Shown: positions 25,301-37,863, counted from the first letter of the stretch. The stretch is DNA of 64,000 bases from Lolium rigidum (GCF_022539505.1 NC_061510.1:93264292-93328291), one strand, 5' to 3'. Notes: generated by a model from the sequence alone, not told the origin. Numbers and translations are program-made.

Positions 25301-27053
25301 CTTAAAGGTGAATCCTCTTGTTCCATCATTTTAAACTACTTTCAGTTGATGGAGACTAGCAACCCCTCCTGATAGACAATTGTTTGGCACTACAAATTAT
25401 AACTCACTACTATAGTGTACTTTCGATCTCCTGGAGTTGTTTTGGTATACTTTCCAGGGTAAGTTTTGCAATTACTGTTCAATAATAATATTTTGTGCAT
25501 TCAACAGGTGGAAAATTTGCGAGACCAGCTGCAGAAGGAAAGAAGTTTGAGGACCTCATTGGAGTCTGGGCTGATGAATATGCGAAGAGGGCAGGTGTCC
25601 TTCCCGTCATCAATAGACAGCAAGGTACTCTTTAGAAGCTGTGTTTATGTTTCGTTAAAGCTAAAATTCTTTCCACCATTTGAAATTTTCTTCTTGTAAA
25701 AAAAAGACTAAGGCTGATCTTGAGGAAGTTGCTGCTGCTGAAGCTGATATTTTGAACTTGAAGCAAAAGGCTTGTGATCTCCGTGGACAACTCAGCAGCC
25801 AGGCCCCGCTGGGCTCCAGCTCGCTATGCGAATCATGCAATAAAAGACTCATAAGTAGTGAAAACCCACTCGAGTAAGGCTTTCTTGCTAGAGCATTTCA
25901 TAGCATTTTTTCTATCTATTTAGAGTTCTAAGTTATGGAGAGGAACATACTTTTAAAAGACTTATACCAAAGTAAGCTACTTTTCTCCAGGGAAAAACAA
26001 GAGATTAGCTCCTCAGCCGAAGCATCATCAATCGCTGGGTTCAGTTCTGTACCTCGTTTGGTACCCGGTACTGGTGGCATGGTAAGACCATAAGAGGCTT
26101 TTCCTTCCATTTTGCCAGAAATGGACTGTCTGAACTGCTACTCTGCTGTAACGTCCCTATGAATGGTCTAATATTATTCCTAATATCTGGAATGGAAAAT
26201 GTAGACTGTATAAGCAAGTTAGTCATGGATTTGTCCAGATATTTACAGATAAACAAGAAGAACCTGATATGCCTGAAGTGTCCAGTAAAAACTATACCAA
26301 AAGAACTAAATGTCCTTGTTGTCTTGCATGATTCGAAACTGTAGACACCAAAGAAAAGATATAGATTACGTAGCAAAGAATCCAGGCTCATTGAAGTTAA
26401 GGATGACAGGACGAAAATATAACCTGGTTGTGCTTTTAGTTCTTCGGTTGCTCAGTTCCATTATTCTCATTTCAGGCGGAGCTTGTCGAACAATTAAGGA
26501 GGCAAGCTACACAGCATTCATCTTCAACAGGTAAGCCAGCTCACCAGCTGCAACTGAGTACTAACTTTTTAACACAACAAATGTTGAGGTGGTAATATCT
26601 ATAACCATACTTCTTGATCTTCATTTAGAACAATTGTGCCCAAAAAAGAAAAAGTTAATAGAAATGATTCTAGTACTAGTAGTTTAAAATGCTTGATTTT
26701 TCTCAGGCGCTCAAAGATTGGCAAGGCAAAACTCAAATAGCCCACATCTAAACAGGCTTCAAGGACCGAATGCGTATTCAAGTATTAGAACGGAGGTAAT
26801 CTCTATGCCTTACTAAAGTTTGTCGGTGCTTCTGCTGCTGCTGCTGCCAGTTTATGGACTGAATTTAAGCAACTACATATACATTCAGGAACCTGGGGGC
26901 GGACCACCAAATGCATTAGCTAAGCTGACAAACCGGCTCAACTTCTTGAAAGAAAGAAGGGCACTGCTTGCAAGCGAGATGCAAAACTTAGATATGGCTC
27001 GCCCACCAGCGGCACCACCTACTGCTCCAGCTCCAAATAAAGACTCAACATGA
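13368..27053 (+). CDS. REN1-type Rho GTPase-activating protein (PH + RhoGAP + coiled coil), with a 1-nt frame break
   Basis: Coding exons: 13368-13403, 14537-14662, 15010-15046, 15973-16048, 17941-18008, 18091-18169, 18435-18579, 19607-19714, 19884-19961, 20097-20152, 20246-20315, 20512-20596, 20791-21034, 21122-21340, 22114-22284, 22373-22422, 23521-23581, 23661-23744, 25508-25624, 25707-25873, 25991-26081, 26476-26530, 26707-26795, 26889-27053. The protein, about 825 aa if in frame, has a short Cys-containing N-terminus (FKICRCGEGD), a PH domain (VLKSGHLL to WRSALESAL), a RhoGAP domain with the arginine-finger region VEGILRQS and AACMAPLLLRPLL, an acidic region (YTESDDGDVDKE), two coiled-coil stretches and a Pro-rich end. 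This is the architecture of REN1, which inactivates ROP GTPases at the plasma membrane in polar growth. All intron phases agree except at exon 15973-16048. It is 76 nt where 77 is required, and TAG then follows at 16026-16028. Either this allele is broken or a base is missing from the assembly. Confidence 0.88.
22570..22975. repeat. Diverged repeat in a REN1 intron
   Basis: Within the 1.1 kb intron between exons at 22422 and 23521, the phrase GCCATTTATGAACTG (22580) returns as GCCATTTGTGAACTG (22951), each preceded by a similar ACA-rich stretch. Many short GTGAACAA and GCACAA words lie between them. This looks like the remains of a repetitive DNA element. I cannot name the family. Confidence 0.35.
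24030..24250 (+). repeat. Two tandem LINE-like 3' tails in a REN1 intron
   Basis: Two copies of a phrase running CAATGAAATGAAA...CAAA...TTTTGCGTTT (24069-24103 and 24199-24237), each ending in an A-rich tract, lie in the 1.8 kb intron between exons 23744 and 25508. This wording is common at the 3' ends of Triticeae LINEs. No reverse transcriptase reading frame is left beside them. Confidence 0.4.
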
Positions 27054-27597
27054 GGATTGGGAATAAGATACTGCATCATCTTTAAGCTAGAAAATCAAAT
27101 AGTGAAGGGGTGCACATACGACAACATCAGAGGGACTACTGTGAGGCGGAGATGCACATGGTGATCTTACCATGAGCTGGACCCAGTTCAAGATGCGTGC
27201 TCGTGTATTTTCACTGGAAAAGGAGCATCTCTGCTAGTGTTCACCAACATCACTGATCGCATGAACTGCCAGGTTTTAGAGTACTGTAATTAATTAACCA
27301 CTCAGGTTTACTGTGTCTTCATAATGATATGTTAAAGTATTGTAGCAAGATTGACTGCCGATCTGCTTTGCATTGTGGCTTGTATAAAGATATCTTTATA
27401 AACTGAACCACAGCCAGAGTGCTCTTCCAAATACAGTTTACCGGCAGTTTTTTTGGAGTTCTTGGTAGCTTTAGGGAGTTTCACTCTGTCTTTGCTGCAT
27501 TTTGGATGGCCGTTCCTCTGCCACAACTCAGAAAGGGATGGCAGTTCCTGTGCCACAACCCAGAAAGGTGATCAATATTTCTCGTTTAAAGCTATTA

Positions 27598-27700
27598 CTC
27601 CCTCCGATTCATATTAATTGACTTCAATATAGATGTATTTAGAACTAAAATGTGTCTAGATACATCCATATTAGAGTCAATTAATATGAATCGGAGGGAG
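27598..27700. mobile_element. Stowaway MITE downstream of the REN1-like gene
   Basis: A 103-bp element with long inverted ends (CTCCCTCCGATTCATATTAA and its complement) that make it an almost complete hairpin. TA target duplications are at 27596-27597 and 27701-27702. It sits about 550 bp past the REN1 stop codon, just beyond or within the end of its 3' UTR. Confidence 0.9.
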
Positions 27701-28221
27701 TATGTGTTTTTCGTTGATGTTTAACGGTTTCACAGTCGATGGCTGAAGCATAGCCTCGTTTAAGACTTTAGTCATCGATATGCCTAGAACATCTAAGATG
27801 CACTTTGTGAGGTATGTCGGTGCGGGTTGCCGCTTTTTAGGGACGCCTCTGCCCAGCAACGTCCCCCAAATGGCTTTTAAACAAACCCGCAATTTGACAT
27901 AAATTTAAATTTTCATTCAAATTTATTATATATTACAAGTTTAGATAAAAACAATTAAATTTAACACTAGACAACTGCCCTACTCGCTGTCGGTTGGTGG
28001 GCGCGATGGCCTAGCTTCGTCATCGTTCTTCGTCCGTGTCCTCCTCTCGTTCTCTCGCGTCTGCCTCTATCTGATCTGTTGTCATACGCTCACGCCTCTG
28101 TCTCTCCATTGTAAGTGTTGCATGATGGTGAACTCCGTATTCTGGTCAAGCTGCTCAGTTTGCGACGGTTTTCTTCGGCGAGTGTACAAGCGTTTGGCTC
28201 AAGAATCCTATGTGGCTCGGC

Positions 28222-29660
28222 TTTTTTTTTTGAAGCTTTAACAATAGGAAAGGCTCCTATTGCTTTTGTATATTAATTAATAGATCCCACTTGGGGCAAA
28301 GTCCACAAAGATTACGTTGTACAGGATGGACTCAAAAAGAAAAGAAAAGAGAGATTATTTGCAAAACTTGAAATAAAGGGATGCAGGTCTTCCTTAGTCC
28401 TATGAATTAGTAGGGAGAAGTCCCGAATGAACCTTCTCTTCCAGGATTCCAATTCTGGTGTGATGTTGTTGAATAAGAAGTTATTCCTTTCTTTCCGGAT
28501 ACTCCAGGCTCCTACTATGAAAATTTCCATGAACATGGGTCTTGCCCATTGTGGTTTAGCTTGCTCAATGATCTGGAGTCTATTGCCATATTTCTGCCAG
28601 GAGATGTTTAATGTTGTCCAACATTCCTGGCTAAAGGGGCAGTGAAAAATAAGACGCTCAATAGTTTCCTCTGGAGGTATGGTACACATCAGGCAGTGGT
28701 ACCCTGAATCAAGGGTGTAGTGCCTCCTTCTAAGCATGTATTTGGTATTAAGTCTATCCATTAAAATAAGCCAGCAGAAGAACTTCATCTTTGGGATGCA
28801 TTTTGATTTCTAGAGCCAGGAGATGGAAACATGAGAGTGTATCTCCCTGAAGCAAAATTTAAAGAATAAGGCAGATGAATATTTATCTGTACCCCAATTA
28901 TAGGTCCATTGATCAAGAGCTTCAGGAGAAAGAGGAAGGAAAAAAAATTATCAGCCAGATGGCCAGCTGTGAGAAACTCTTGCACAGAAACGTCCTCCGA
29001 GTTGGAGAGGGAAAAGGCTCTAGGAAATTCTTCAGATAAAATTGAATGGGGCCAGTTATCATTCCAGAAAAGTGTAGAATTACCATCCAACACCTTGACG
29101 GTCCGTAAACTAGTATGAGTTTAAATATGTCTTCACCAAAAGGAGCCACAAGGATTCATGATCTGAGGAATTTGGCTAGTGTAATAGGTATTCCAAATAA
29201 GTTTCACCTGGGAGTATCATCTCTGTTATAGAATTTATGCAGGTATTTGTGTAACAGCCCTTGATTTTGTATCTTCAAATTTATGATACCCAACCCTCCT
29301 ATTTTCTTCGGTTTACAAACCATATCCCAAGATGCAAGAGAGTTGCATTTCTCCATCTTCTGTTTTCTTGTTCCAAAGATAGTGTCTCCTAATTTTCTCC
29401 ACATGTTCCAAATTTTTTGGATTAATTTGAATAGAGCACATTGTGAAAGTAGCAATGGAGGTCAAGAGAGAATTAACCACAGTTACTCTTCCACTATAGG
29501 ACATCATTAGGAAGGTAGCAGAAACTCTTCTTTCAATTCTATCCACAAGGGCATCAGGGTTGAGCTGGCCAGCCTCCTCCGTAGGCAGCCGTTCACGGAA
29601 GACGGCCATGACGCGTTGGAGGAGTTGTTGGTTAGCCTCCTCTAGGGCGTGGGCAGCGTT
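28222..29660 (-). mobile_element. Degenerate LINE fragment, RT C-terminus and zf-RVT
   Basis: Read on the minus strand, broken frames give the end of a reverse transcriptase (RIERRVSATFLMMSYSGR, then SLASWDMVCKPKKIGGLGI), a tether (STLFWNDNW) and a zinc-binding zf-RVT domain (HYTLDSGYHCLMC, then ERLIFHCPFSQECW). The 3' end is the T-run at 28222-28231 (poly-A on the minus strand). Several frameshifts and stops make it inactive. At about 29550-29660 the frame is fused to an unrelated segment (MAVFRERLPTEEAGQ), probably a junction with another element. I found no target duplication. Confidence 0.75.
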
Positions 29661-31380
29661 CCTCTAGAGGCGCCATGAATTTGGTCCTAGCAAATCAAAA
29701 ATTGTTTCGATCGATCCTGGTCAATAGGCGTCATGCGATTAGTTGTAATTTGTCTTGCCGCACAAAAATCAGACCAAATTTCATTGGAACAACAAGCGCC
29801 TCAAACTGGAGGCCCTCCATTGGAGCCAGGGACTCCTCTCCCGGACGCTATGATTAATTTCCCTTTTATCCTTCGCTTGAGAGTTTAAACGCTCAACATT
29901 GCACATGCCCTGATCTCCTTTTAGGTTTTCATAAAGATCTGATTGGGCAGGTTCAGAGTTTCCATCAAGCGTAGCCCCAGTAATTGGAGCATCGAAGGTA
30001 GCTCTAGCTGATTTTGGCTTGAGAATTCCTAGTCTATTTTTTTACCACAATTCCACATTTCGATTTGATATGAGTATATGAATTCCAAATTGCTTTTGTT
30101 TGAGAGTAGTGATAGCTGTATTTTTTCGTATGTAACACCATCATCTCCGTTGAAGAGGTGATGCACACATACCCTCTCCCGTGCCGCACCCGAGGGTGGC
30201 ACCAGGAGGGGGGCTAACCCTAGCGTCGCCAGAACCGAAGAACCATCGGTCGCCGCTGCCACGTGGACCTTACCACGGTGGGGGCTCCCAATCTGCCATA
30301 GGCGACTTGGGGGAGGAAGGCAGCAATGAACTGAGGCGGGGCTCGGGCGTCTACGTCCAGTCATCGGAGCACCGAAGCCGGGGCGGTGCCCTCATGCTAT
30401 GGTGCGGGGTTTGGGCAGCGTCGACCCTCGGGCGAGGGTTGGAGCTTTAGTTGGTCTGCATCGGTGCAGCTCCTCCGACTCCATGTCTTGGGGCATCGAC
30501 CTTGTCACCCTTCATGATTGGTGGATGGTCAGTGGAGAGGTACCTCTCTCGTGCCGTCCCCTTCCAAAATAAAGGAGGTAGGGGTGGCGGCCCTAAAGGT
30601 CCTTTTTCCATCCAAGTCGTCGTTCTGTTGTTGCTGCGCTTGCCTCCAATCAGGCTACAAACAAGTACTTGATTTCTCCACCGACGGTCTTCACTGATTG
30701 GTGAAGTGCCCCGGACCCTAGATTGAAGGGGATACGGTCGTGCGCGTCCACAAACATCACCCCGTGGGGCTTCAAGGGAGCATGTTGCGAGGATCCGCTT
30801 TCAGCTGACATCACCGGACATGTCGAAGTTGTGATTTTCATGGTGTTGACAGAGGCGGGAAATGTAAAGACAACTATGATTCGAAGACCAGAAGGTAACG
30901 ACGGAGGCGGCATCCCAGATGCGATGGAGACTTTGCTTCATGTGATCCTGGGCGGGCTTGGCTTTGGGACTCTTCCTGTCCAAACCGCGCACGTGGTGCC
31001 CGCAAGTCTCATGATTGGTGATTTGTAGCAGCGGCCTCGGAAATTGGGGGTGGCAGCATGGGGGAGTTCAGTTTTGGTAGTGCTTGTCGAGTACCGTAGT
31101 CAAGATTTTCAGGGTGAAAATCCAATGTTTGCCCTTTATTGGTTGGACGTGGCAATGACCTTGTTGAAGACATTATTTTGGGAACTCGGACATCCTTCAG
31201 GTTGAAAAATTAAGATCTTAGGTCGGGCAATGGCAATGTTTGTGCATTATTTTTTTCTTGGAGGGGTTGCTTTTTGGAGAATCTCTTTTGTAGTTCCGGT
31301 GTTGCCTTTGGTGATGGTTAGAGTGTTGAGGGTGCGAGTAATTAATCACCATGGTGGGGTATTTTTTTTGGCTGTGTGTA
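29660..31380. other. Repeat-like spacer without a supportable gene
   Basis: Moderately GC-rich sequence with short open frames on both strands (for example 30181-30450 and 30723-31028 plus), none with a recognisable domain. Given LINE remnants on both sides, the likeliest reading is untranslated or decayed transposon sequence, perhaps the body of the element whose RNase H end is at 31400-31994. Confidence 0.4.
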
Positions 31381-31399
31381 TCATTTATATCTTTGGTGC

Positions 31400-31994
31400 A
31401 GAATAAAGACCAATGTTGATGCTGGATGGGACTCGGTGTCGAAGCACGCTGGACTTGGGATCATCATTCGTGATTAGCTGGGGCAAGTGATATATATTAA
31501 CGGAATGGAAATTTATTCCTTTTTGCAACAACGCCGAGGAAGCGGAAGTGCTGGCTTGTCTTGAAGGAATTCGACACTTGATCAATCTACGACGGTGGCC
31601 AGCGATCTTGGAGTATGATTGTCTCCGTGCTGTGATGGCGATATCGTCTGAGTCCGTGGAACAATCTCCAAGCTGGGCACTCATTCTAGAGGCACGGGAA
31701 CTTCTGAAGATCTTTCGTGACATCGTCGTCTCAAAGGTGGACCGTGTGTGCAATGGCGTTGCTCATGTCTTGGCGCAAGTAGGAAAATCAGGTGTTAGTG
31801 CTATTTTATGTGACTCTGTTCCCGACTACGTTCGGGACCTGATTTTTCTAGATTGTAAGAACACTCTGTAATCATTGGGCAGCAGGTTTCTTTCGCACTC
31901 TTTTCCTCACCAGGGTACCTAAGGGGACTGGAAGGTTTTTAATGAGGCGGCCTGCTGCATCTTATAATATATGTGTTCTTATGTAAAAAAAAAG
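31400..31994 (+). mobile_element. LINE remnant: RNase H-like domain and poly-A tail
   Basis: Two plus-strand frames separated by a frameshift near 31500 give an RNase H-like (RVT_3 type) domain. The pieces are KTNVDAGWD with the first catalytic Asp, NNAEEAEVLACLEGI with the catalytic Glu, LEYDCLRAV with a further Asp, and a C-terminal NGVAHVLAQ. A poly-A run at 31986-31994 ends the element. Such domains are found at the 3' ends of many plant LINEs. It is broken by the stop in IIIRD|TAG and by the frameshift. Confidence 0.7.
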
Positions 31995-32206
31995 AATTGC
32001 AGATGCCTGGTGTAATTTGCTATTTGCTCGATATTAAAATATCTCTTTTATAAATAATGTAATAATGTAATACTAACAGGGGCCCGTTAATCTGTTAATC
32101 GAGGCCGAGCGCAAGTGGGCTCATTTGGGCCTAAGTTGATTGAATTTTCCATTTGCCCGTGTGGCTCTCGGGAGTAGGGAGAGCCAACAACCAAAAGAGA
32201 CAAATG

Positions 32207-32232
32207 CTGCCGCCGCCGCCGCCGCCGCCGCA
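32207..32232. repeat. GCC/CCG trinucleotide repeat at the start of HISN4
   Basis: About eight CCG/GCC units lie just upstream of the preferred HISN4 ATG at 32240. In the same frame they would encode a proline run if translation began at an upstream in-frame ATG (32153 or 32204). Such repeats in leaders or transit peptides are often length-polymorphic. Confidence 0.8.
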
Positions 32233-32239
32233 GGGGGCA

Positions 32240-35200
32240 ATGGCCACCGGCGCCGCCAACCACGCCATACCCTGCTCTGCCGGTCGTCCGACGAAGAGGA
32301 ACCAGCGGCGCAACCCTGCTTCCCTCTCCGTGCGCGCGTCCAGCGACGCCAACAGTAAGGACCACTCTGATTATCCCCACCCCCTCCCTCTCCAGAATTT
32401 GTCCCGTCCATGGCTTCACGGCTGCGTCTCCTTCTGTCGATGGCCGCAGCGGTGACGCTGCTTGACTATGGCGCGGGCAACGTCCGCAGCGTGCGCAACG
32501 CCATCCGCCACCTCGGCTTCAACATCCGCGACGTGCGGAGCCCCGAGGACATCCTCTCCGCCGACCGCCTCGTATTCCCCGGGGTCGGAGCTTTCGGCTC
32601 CGCCATGGATGTTCTCACCCGCACAGGCATGGCCGACGCGCTTCGCGAGTACATCCGCAGGGACCGCCCCTTCCTTGGCATCTGCCTCGGCCTTCAGCTG
32701 CTATTCGACTCCAGCGAGGAAAATGGCCCGGGTAAGGCAGATAAGAGCATTCTACTTGCTTGAGAACATGTTACTGAGCATGAGCTGATAGTGCACTCGC
32801 TACTGCAGTAAGCGGCCTTGGTGTGATACCTGGAGTTGTCAGGCGATTCGACTCTTCCGAGGGTCTCATAGTGCCTCACATTGGATGGAACGCCCTCCAG
32901 ATTAACAAGGATACACAGCTGCTGCAAGGAGTTGATGGCCACCATGTGTACTTTGTTCACTCCTATTACGCTCCACCTGTAAGGAGCAACTCCATTTAGA
33001 TGTTTCCTCTTGTTGTGGTCTCGGAAATTTGAGTTGTGTCTTTCTTTCTATGTGCTTAGTCGGATGCGAACAGAGACTGGATTTCGTCCACATGCAACTA
33101 TGGCCAGAGCTTCATATCATCTATCTCGATGGGCAACATTCAGGCAGTTCAGTTTCACCCAGAGAAGAGTGGAGGTAAAATATGTAGTTTAATAGTGAAT
33201 ATACATGACAAATAGTGTTCTGATAGCTTGACTTGCCTGAATCTTTTAAAGTCCCTACTGGAAAGTAATGTATATATTCTATGATTTCCAGCGTACATTT
33301 ACTATATTCTTTTGTTTCGTGCAGCTACTGGACTTTCCATTTTTGAAAAGTTTCTCAGTCCCAACTCTTCAGGGGCAAAGGTAATCATCATGTGGGGATT
33401 TACTTTTTGCAGTTCATTTTTCATTTTTTAGCATATATTCACAAATATCTGCAATGCAGGTCCCATCTCATAAAAAAGCATCAAAACTTGCAAAGAGAGT
33501 AAGCTCTTTATTCCCAAGTGTTTCATCACAGTTTCCATTGCCATCTCGAACACAGGTTTACTTTCTGATCATACTTGTTGCCTTGAAATTTGCAGGTGAT
33601 AGCATGCCTTGATGTTCGGTCAAATGATAATGGGGATCTTGTGGTGACAAAAGGTGACCAGTATGATGTAAGAGATCATAGTAGTAGCAAAGAGGTACCA
33701 AACTTTATCGCTGATCCTAAGAGTATCAAAACTTTCTAAGTTGGCAGCTTAGGGCTAGTTCTTATTAACTTTTTAGGGATAGTTAGTTGAAATGGTTTGG
33801 AAAATATTTTATTGTTCTACAAAAACATAAGCATTATGTACTTGAATATCTTTGTATGCTTATAGGTGAGAAACCTTGGCAAGCCAGTGGAATTAGCAAG
33901 TCAATACTACATAGATGGGGCTGATGAGGTACTTTTCTACATACCGTCATATTTTATTTTAATGAATATATTATCTGACACCATTAATACATATTCCCTT
34001 TAGGTCAGCTTCTTGAATATAACTGGTTTCCGTGCCTTTCCATTGGGTGATTTGCCAATGCTAGAGGTTTGTTTTTGTTTGGTAACAATTGATTATTTCA
34101 ATTAACTTGCTTTTATCTGGTAAAGTGACATGTTTGTACAACGTTGGTGGGGGTATTGGTAGGTACTACGTTGTGCATCTGAAAAAGTTTTTGTGCCACT
34201 TACAGTTGGTGGGGGTATAAGAGACTTCACAGATGCAAGTGGAAGGTTAGCTCCTCTCCAATTTTTAGTCAACGGTGCTACTGCTATACATACATCTTTC
34301 TTTTTTCATACGATTGAACTATGATGGAGGTCATCACATGAAGGTCAGCATGTATGGCCCAGCCCACATGGTAGATATCATCATGTGTGGAGTCATTACC
34401 TTTTTGAGCTATTGTTGATCCCTGTCAGATTAACAATATAAATTCCTGTTGACTTGATGAGATAATTTTTATATCAGTACCCAGAGTTCCCTGATTTTAT
34501 TCCTTTATGTTCCAATCTCTGGTTGGTGTTAGTCCGTTTACTATCTTATTTGTTGGTACTACGGCCTACTTACTACTCTCCATGTATCATATTTTTTATG
34601 TTCCTCCTGTCCAACTGCACCCCCACATTTTCTGGGGTGATATTGATGCTAGTCAATACCAATAAATCAGCTATGACGAATAATGATGTCAATTTATCTC
34701 TTCCCAGATACTATTCAAGCTTGGAAGTGGCATCAGAATATTTTAGGTCTGGCGCTGACAAGATCTCAATTGGAAGTGATGCTGTTTTTGCTGCTGAAGC
34801 CTATTTACAGACTGGTGTATGTATTCTTATTTCCCCCACAATGTGCAGCTAATTCCCCATAGCATAATTCCTTCCTGTTATCAGGTAAAGACAGGGAAAA
34901 GCAGCTTGGAGCAGATTTCTAGAGTATATGGAAATCAGGTTTATTTTTATTTATCTCCACAAGTCCCTTTTGTGCTTGTGTTTATACTAGCATTTCATTC
35001 TCATGGAAATTAATATTGTGAACAATTGAATAACGTCATAAACAAGTTCTCATTCCGCCAACCATATTCCAAGAAACCTGAATCGAACTCCAGCGATCTT
35101 TTTTTAAAACCAAAATCCAGCTATCTTTCCCTAACCGACGAAATTATGCATTGATGATCGATCCTCTTCAACATTTTCATTGCAAAGGAAAGTATGTTTG

Positions 35201-37863
35201 GAATAATTTTATAATTAGTCCCCATTATTAGTTTTTTCACGTAACATCATAAAATTATTATGTGCCTGAGCCTAATTTGTTTACGCTTACCATATTTCAA
35301 TATAGGGAAACCATCTTAATCTTTTTTTAAGACCAAACTCCAGCTATCTTTCCTTAACCGACAAAATTATGCACCGATGATCGATCGTCTTCTACATTTT
35401 CATTGCACAGGGAATGACGCTTGGAATTATTTTCATAAGTAGTCCCCATTATTAATTTTTCCATGTAACATCATAAAATTATTATGTGCCTGAGCCTTTG
35501 TTTCCACTATGCACATTCGGTCCTTCCCTGTGGTTAACAACTGGGACCCTTAGCTCCATCAATTTTTATTTTGTAGAATTCTGATTTGAATTGTTTTCAA
35601 TTAATGAACTCTGATTTGAAACTCATGAAGTGTGTTTATCTCTATTTCAGATGAAGGAACTGTTTTTTTTTTCAATAATTTGTAGAATAGCTAGATAACC
35701 TGTTAGTCACTCATGGTAACGAAGCTTCTTCTCATCTCAGGCTGTAGTTGTAAGTATTGATCCCCGAAGAGTATATGTCAAAAGTCCAGATGAGGTGCAA
35801 TTTAAAACTGTGAAAGTGTCCAGTAAAGGTATGCTCGCATATATCCCTTGAAATCAACATTCACCTTTTAAATGTTCTCACATTTCCTGTACTTCAGGTC
35901 CATTAGGTGAAGAATATGCATGGTACCAGTGCACGGTGAGTCCCTTTAACTGCTTTAACTGTTTTGATTTATCATCATATGCCATTCATGCATTTGGGTA
36001 TCATCATACAAAGATTTATTTAGTACCCATCTCAATGCTTATGAAAAAGATTTAGACCAGTCTGTTCAAAAAAGGGGATCCCTGCAGGTATTTCGTAGTA
36101 CAATCTTCTCAGGTACAGGCAGTATGTGTGCAACGTGTTCATGTCTCATATCTAGTACTAACTCTGGTCCAGAATATAAGATGGTTTGATAGGCTATTTT
36201 AGCCTACCAAAACATCTTATATTTGGGAACGGAGGTAGTAGCAATTAAGATACTAGATCTTTCTTAGTAGAATTTTGGTGTCTCTGTTTTTTGCATGATA
36301 TACCTTTACTGTCTTTGTTTTGTTCTTATCTACCAGTATAATCGTCTATCTATTTTTGTTCCAGGTAAGCGGTGGGCGTGATAGCCGGCCTATAGGAGCA
36401 TATGAGCTAGCACAAGCTGTGGAAGAATTGGGCGCGGGAGAAATACTGCTGAACTGCATTGATTGTGATGGTATGCTGAATATTGTTTTTATGCCAGTAC
36501 AACAAAGCTTGGATACAGTATGTTTCATCTTGTTATGCCCTGCATAATAACTGGTTGGAACTTCTTAATCTCTTGCTCAAGCCTCTGAAGCGGTATCAAG
36601 AATCTTGTAATTAATTTGTCAGTACTTTTCATCAAGCTGGCTTATGCTTTTACCAAACATTCATAGAGATACATTTTTTTAATTAGAAACACATAAGTGG
36701 AACATTCTTAATAAACAGGGTGTACCTATCACAAAATAGAGTTATGGCATACCCCTTTTATAGTCAATGGAGGACTATGGAGGCTAAAGGCTGATAACAC
36801 GCCTGGTCCATGCTTTGGTTATTGGTTGCTCTGGTTGGTCAGAGTCTGTTGAATGGAACGAGAACTCATTAAATTGTACTTCTGGGATAGTTATGTGCGA
36901 GAGTGAAGGACTTGCGGTGCTGTGAAGCACTTTTGAAAGTGTAGTTTTGTGGTACTGTAGTTTAGTCAAAGTGTGTAGTTGCATGAAATTTGCTATATGG
37001 TTTTCTTTTGGCAATCTCGATGTTCTATTTTGGAGTTTATTTATGGTTTCATGTGTGATTGGGTACTTAATGTTGATTTTACTGTATTTCTTGTATATAT
37101 CATCTGAAGTCTACAAGTCAACCTATCGTCATCAGTACATCAACATTGTTTATATAAGTTATGCACAACTACTGTTTTGGATTACCATTGGACTTTGTAG
37201 ATATAGTGTATAACTTGTACGGAGCAGCATATAATTTTCTTACATTGCATGTACCTTGTGAATTTGTTGCTTGTGCTTTAGTGTTGTAAAGCCATTTTGT
37301 ATTATGTCATTTTATCTTGCAGGTCAGGGATGTGGATTTGACATTGATTTGATCAAAATGGTATCGGATGCTGTGACAATTCCTGTCATCGCAAGCAGTG
37401 GTGCTGGTTCCGTGGAACATTTTTCTGAAGTCTTTGAGAAAACAAATGCTTCGGCTGCTCTTGCTGCTGGCATTTTCCATCGGAAAGAGGTATTGTTTCT
37501 TTTGAACAAATCATGCCATCTTCTCCTAATAGTGTATACATCACTATCCATTATCTCAGTGTTGTTAATATGTTGCGCGTTCCACAAAGGCCATGAGGTT
37601 GTATTCATTCATATCCACAGTATGTTAAAAATCCTTGCCCATCCTGAATTCTAAAATGGCTGATTTCTTCCAACAACTGCACTTTTCTTTGGGTCCTAAT
37701 TGTTCTTTCAATCAGCTTAGTGAACACATTCTCGATGGTGTAGAATCAGCACCTGTTATTGGGTTTGAATTTGACACCTCAAACTCTTGCTTTGATACAG
37801 GTTCCTATCCTAGCAGTGAAAGAGCACCTGGAAGATGCTGGTGTGGAGGTCAGAATGCAGTAA
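32240..37863 (+). CDS. HISN4: Imidazole glycerol phosphate synthase hisHF, plastid-type (HISN4)
   Basis: Seventeen exons: 32240-32354, 32450-32731, 32809-32978, 33060-33174, 33325-33380, 33460-33498, 33596-33694, 33866-33928, 34004-34066, 34163-34245, 34708-34816, 34885-34938, 35741-35828, 35898-35935, 36365-36470, 37323-37489, 37801-37863. All phases agree and the joined protein is 569 aa. Residues 1 to about 38 resemble a chloroplast transit peptide. The HisH glutaminase half follows ([19 protein letters not shown], catalytic Cys at about 117 in FLGICLGLQ, His and Glu in QFHPEKSG). The HisF cyclase half has IACLDVR and VVSIDPRR carrying the two catalytic Asp, and TVGGGIRD for phosphate binding. 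The enzyme converts PRFAR and glutamine to imidazole glycerol phosphate and AICAR in histidine synthesis. The gene looks intact. Confidence 0.96.
35094..35498. repeat. Tandem duplication within HISN4 intron 12
   Basis: Two direct copies of about 180 bp (35094-35273 and 35318-35498, offset about 225) share ordered landmarks: CCAGCTATCTTTCC, AAATTATGCA, GATGATCGATC, AGTCCCCATTATTA and CATCATAAAATTATTATGTG. They account for much of the 802-bp intron. The splice sites of the intron (34939 and 35740) are unaffected. Confidence 0.8.
36158..36238. mobile_element. Stowaway MITE in HISN4 intron 14
   Basis: An 81-bp hairpin element with ends CTAACTCTGGTCCAGAATAT and ATATTTGGGAACGGAGGTAG and a central inverted repeat (GATAGGCTATTTTAGCCTACC). 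TA is present on both sides (36156-36157, 36239-36240). It belongs to the common group of Stowaways carrying AATATAAGATG at the ends. Confidence 0.8.

Noticed and set aside
30181..31028. Open frames of 89-101 aa on the plus strand
   Set aside because: No recognisable domain, no consistent splice structure, and LINE remnants on both sides.
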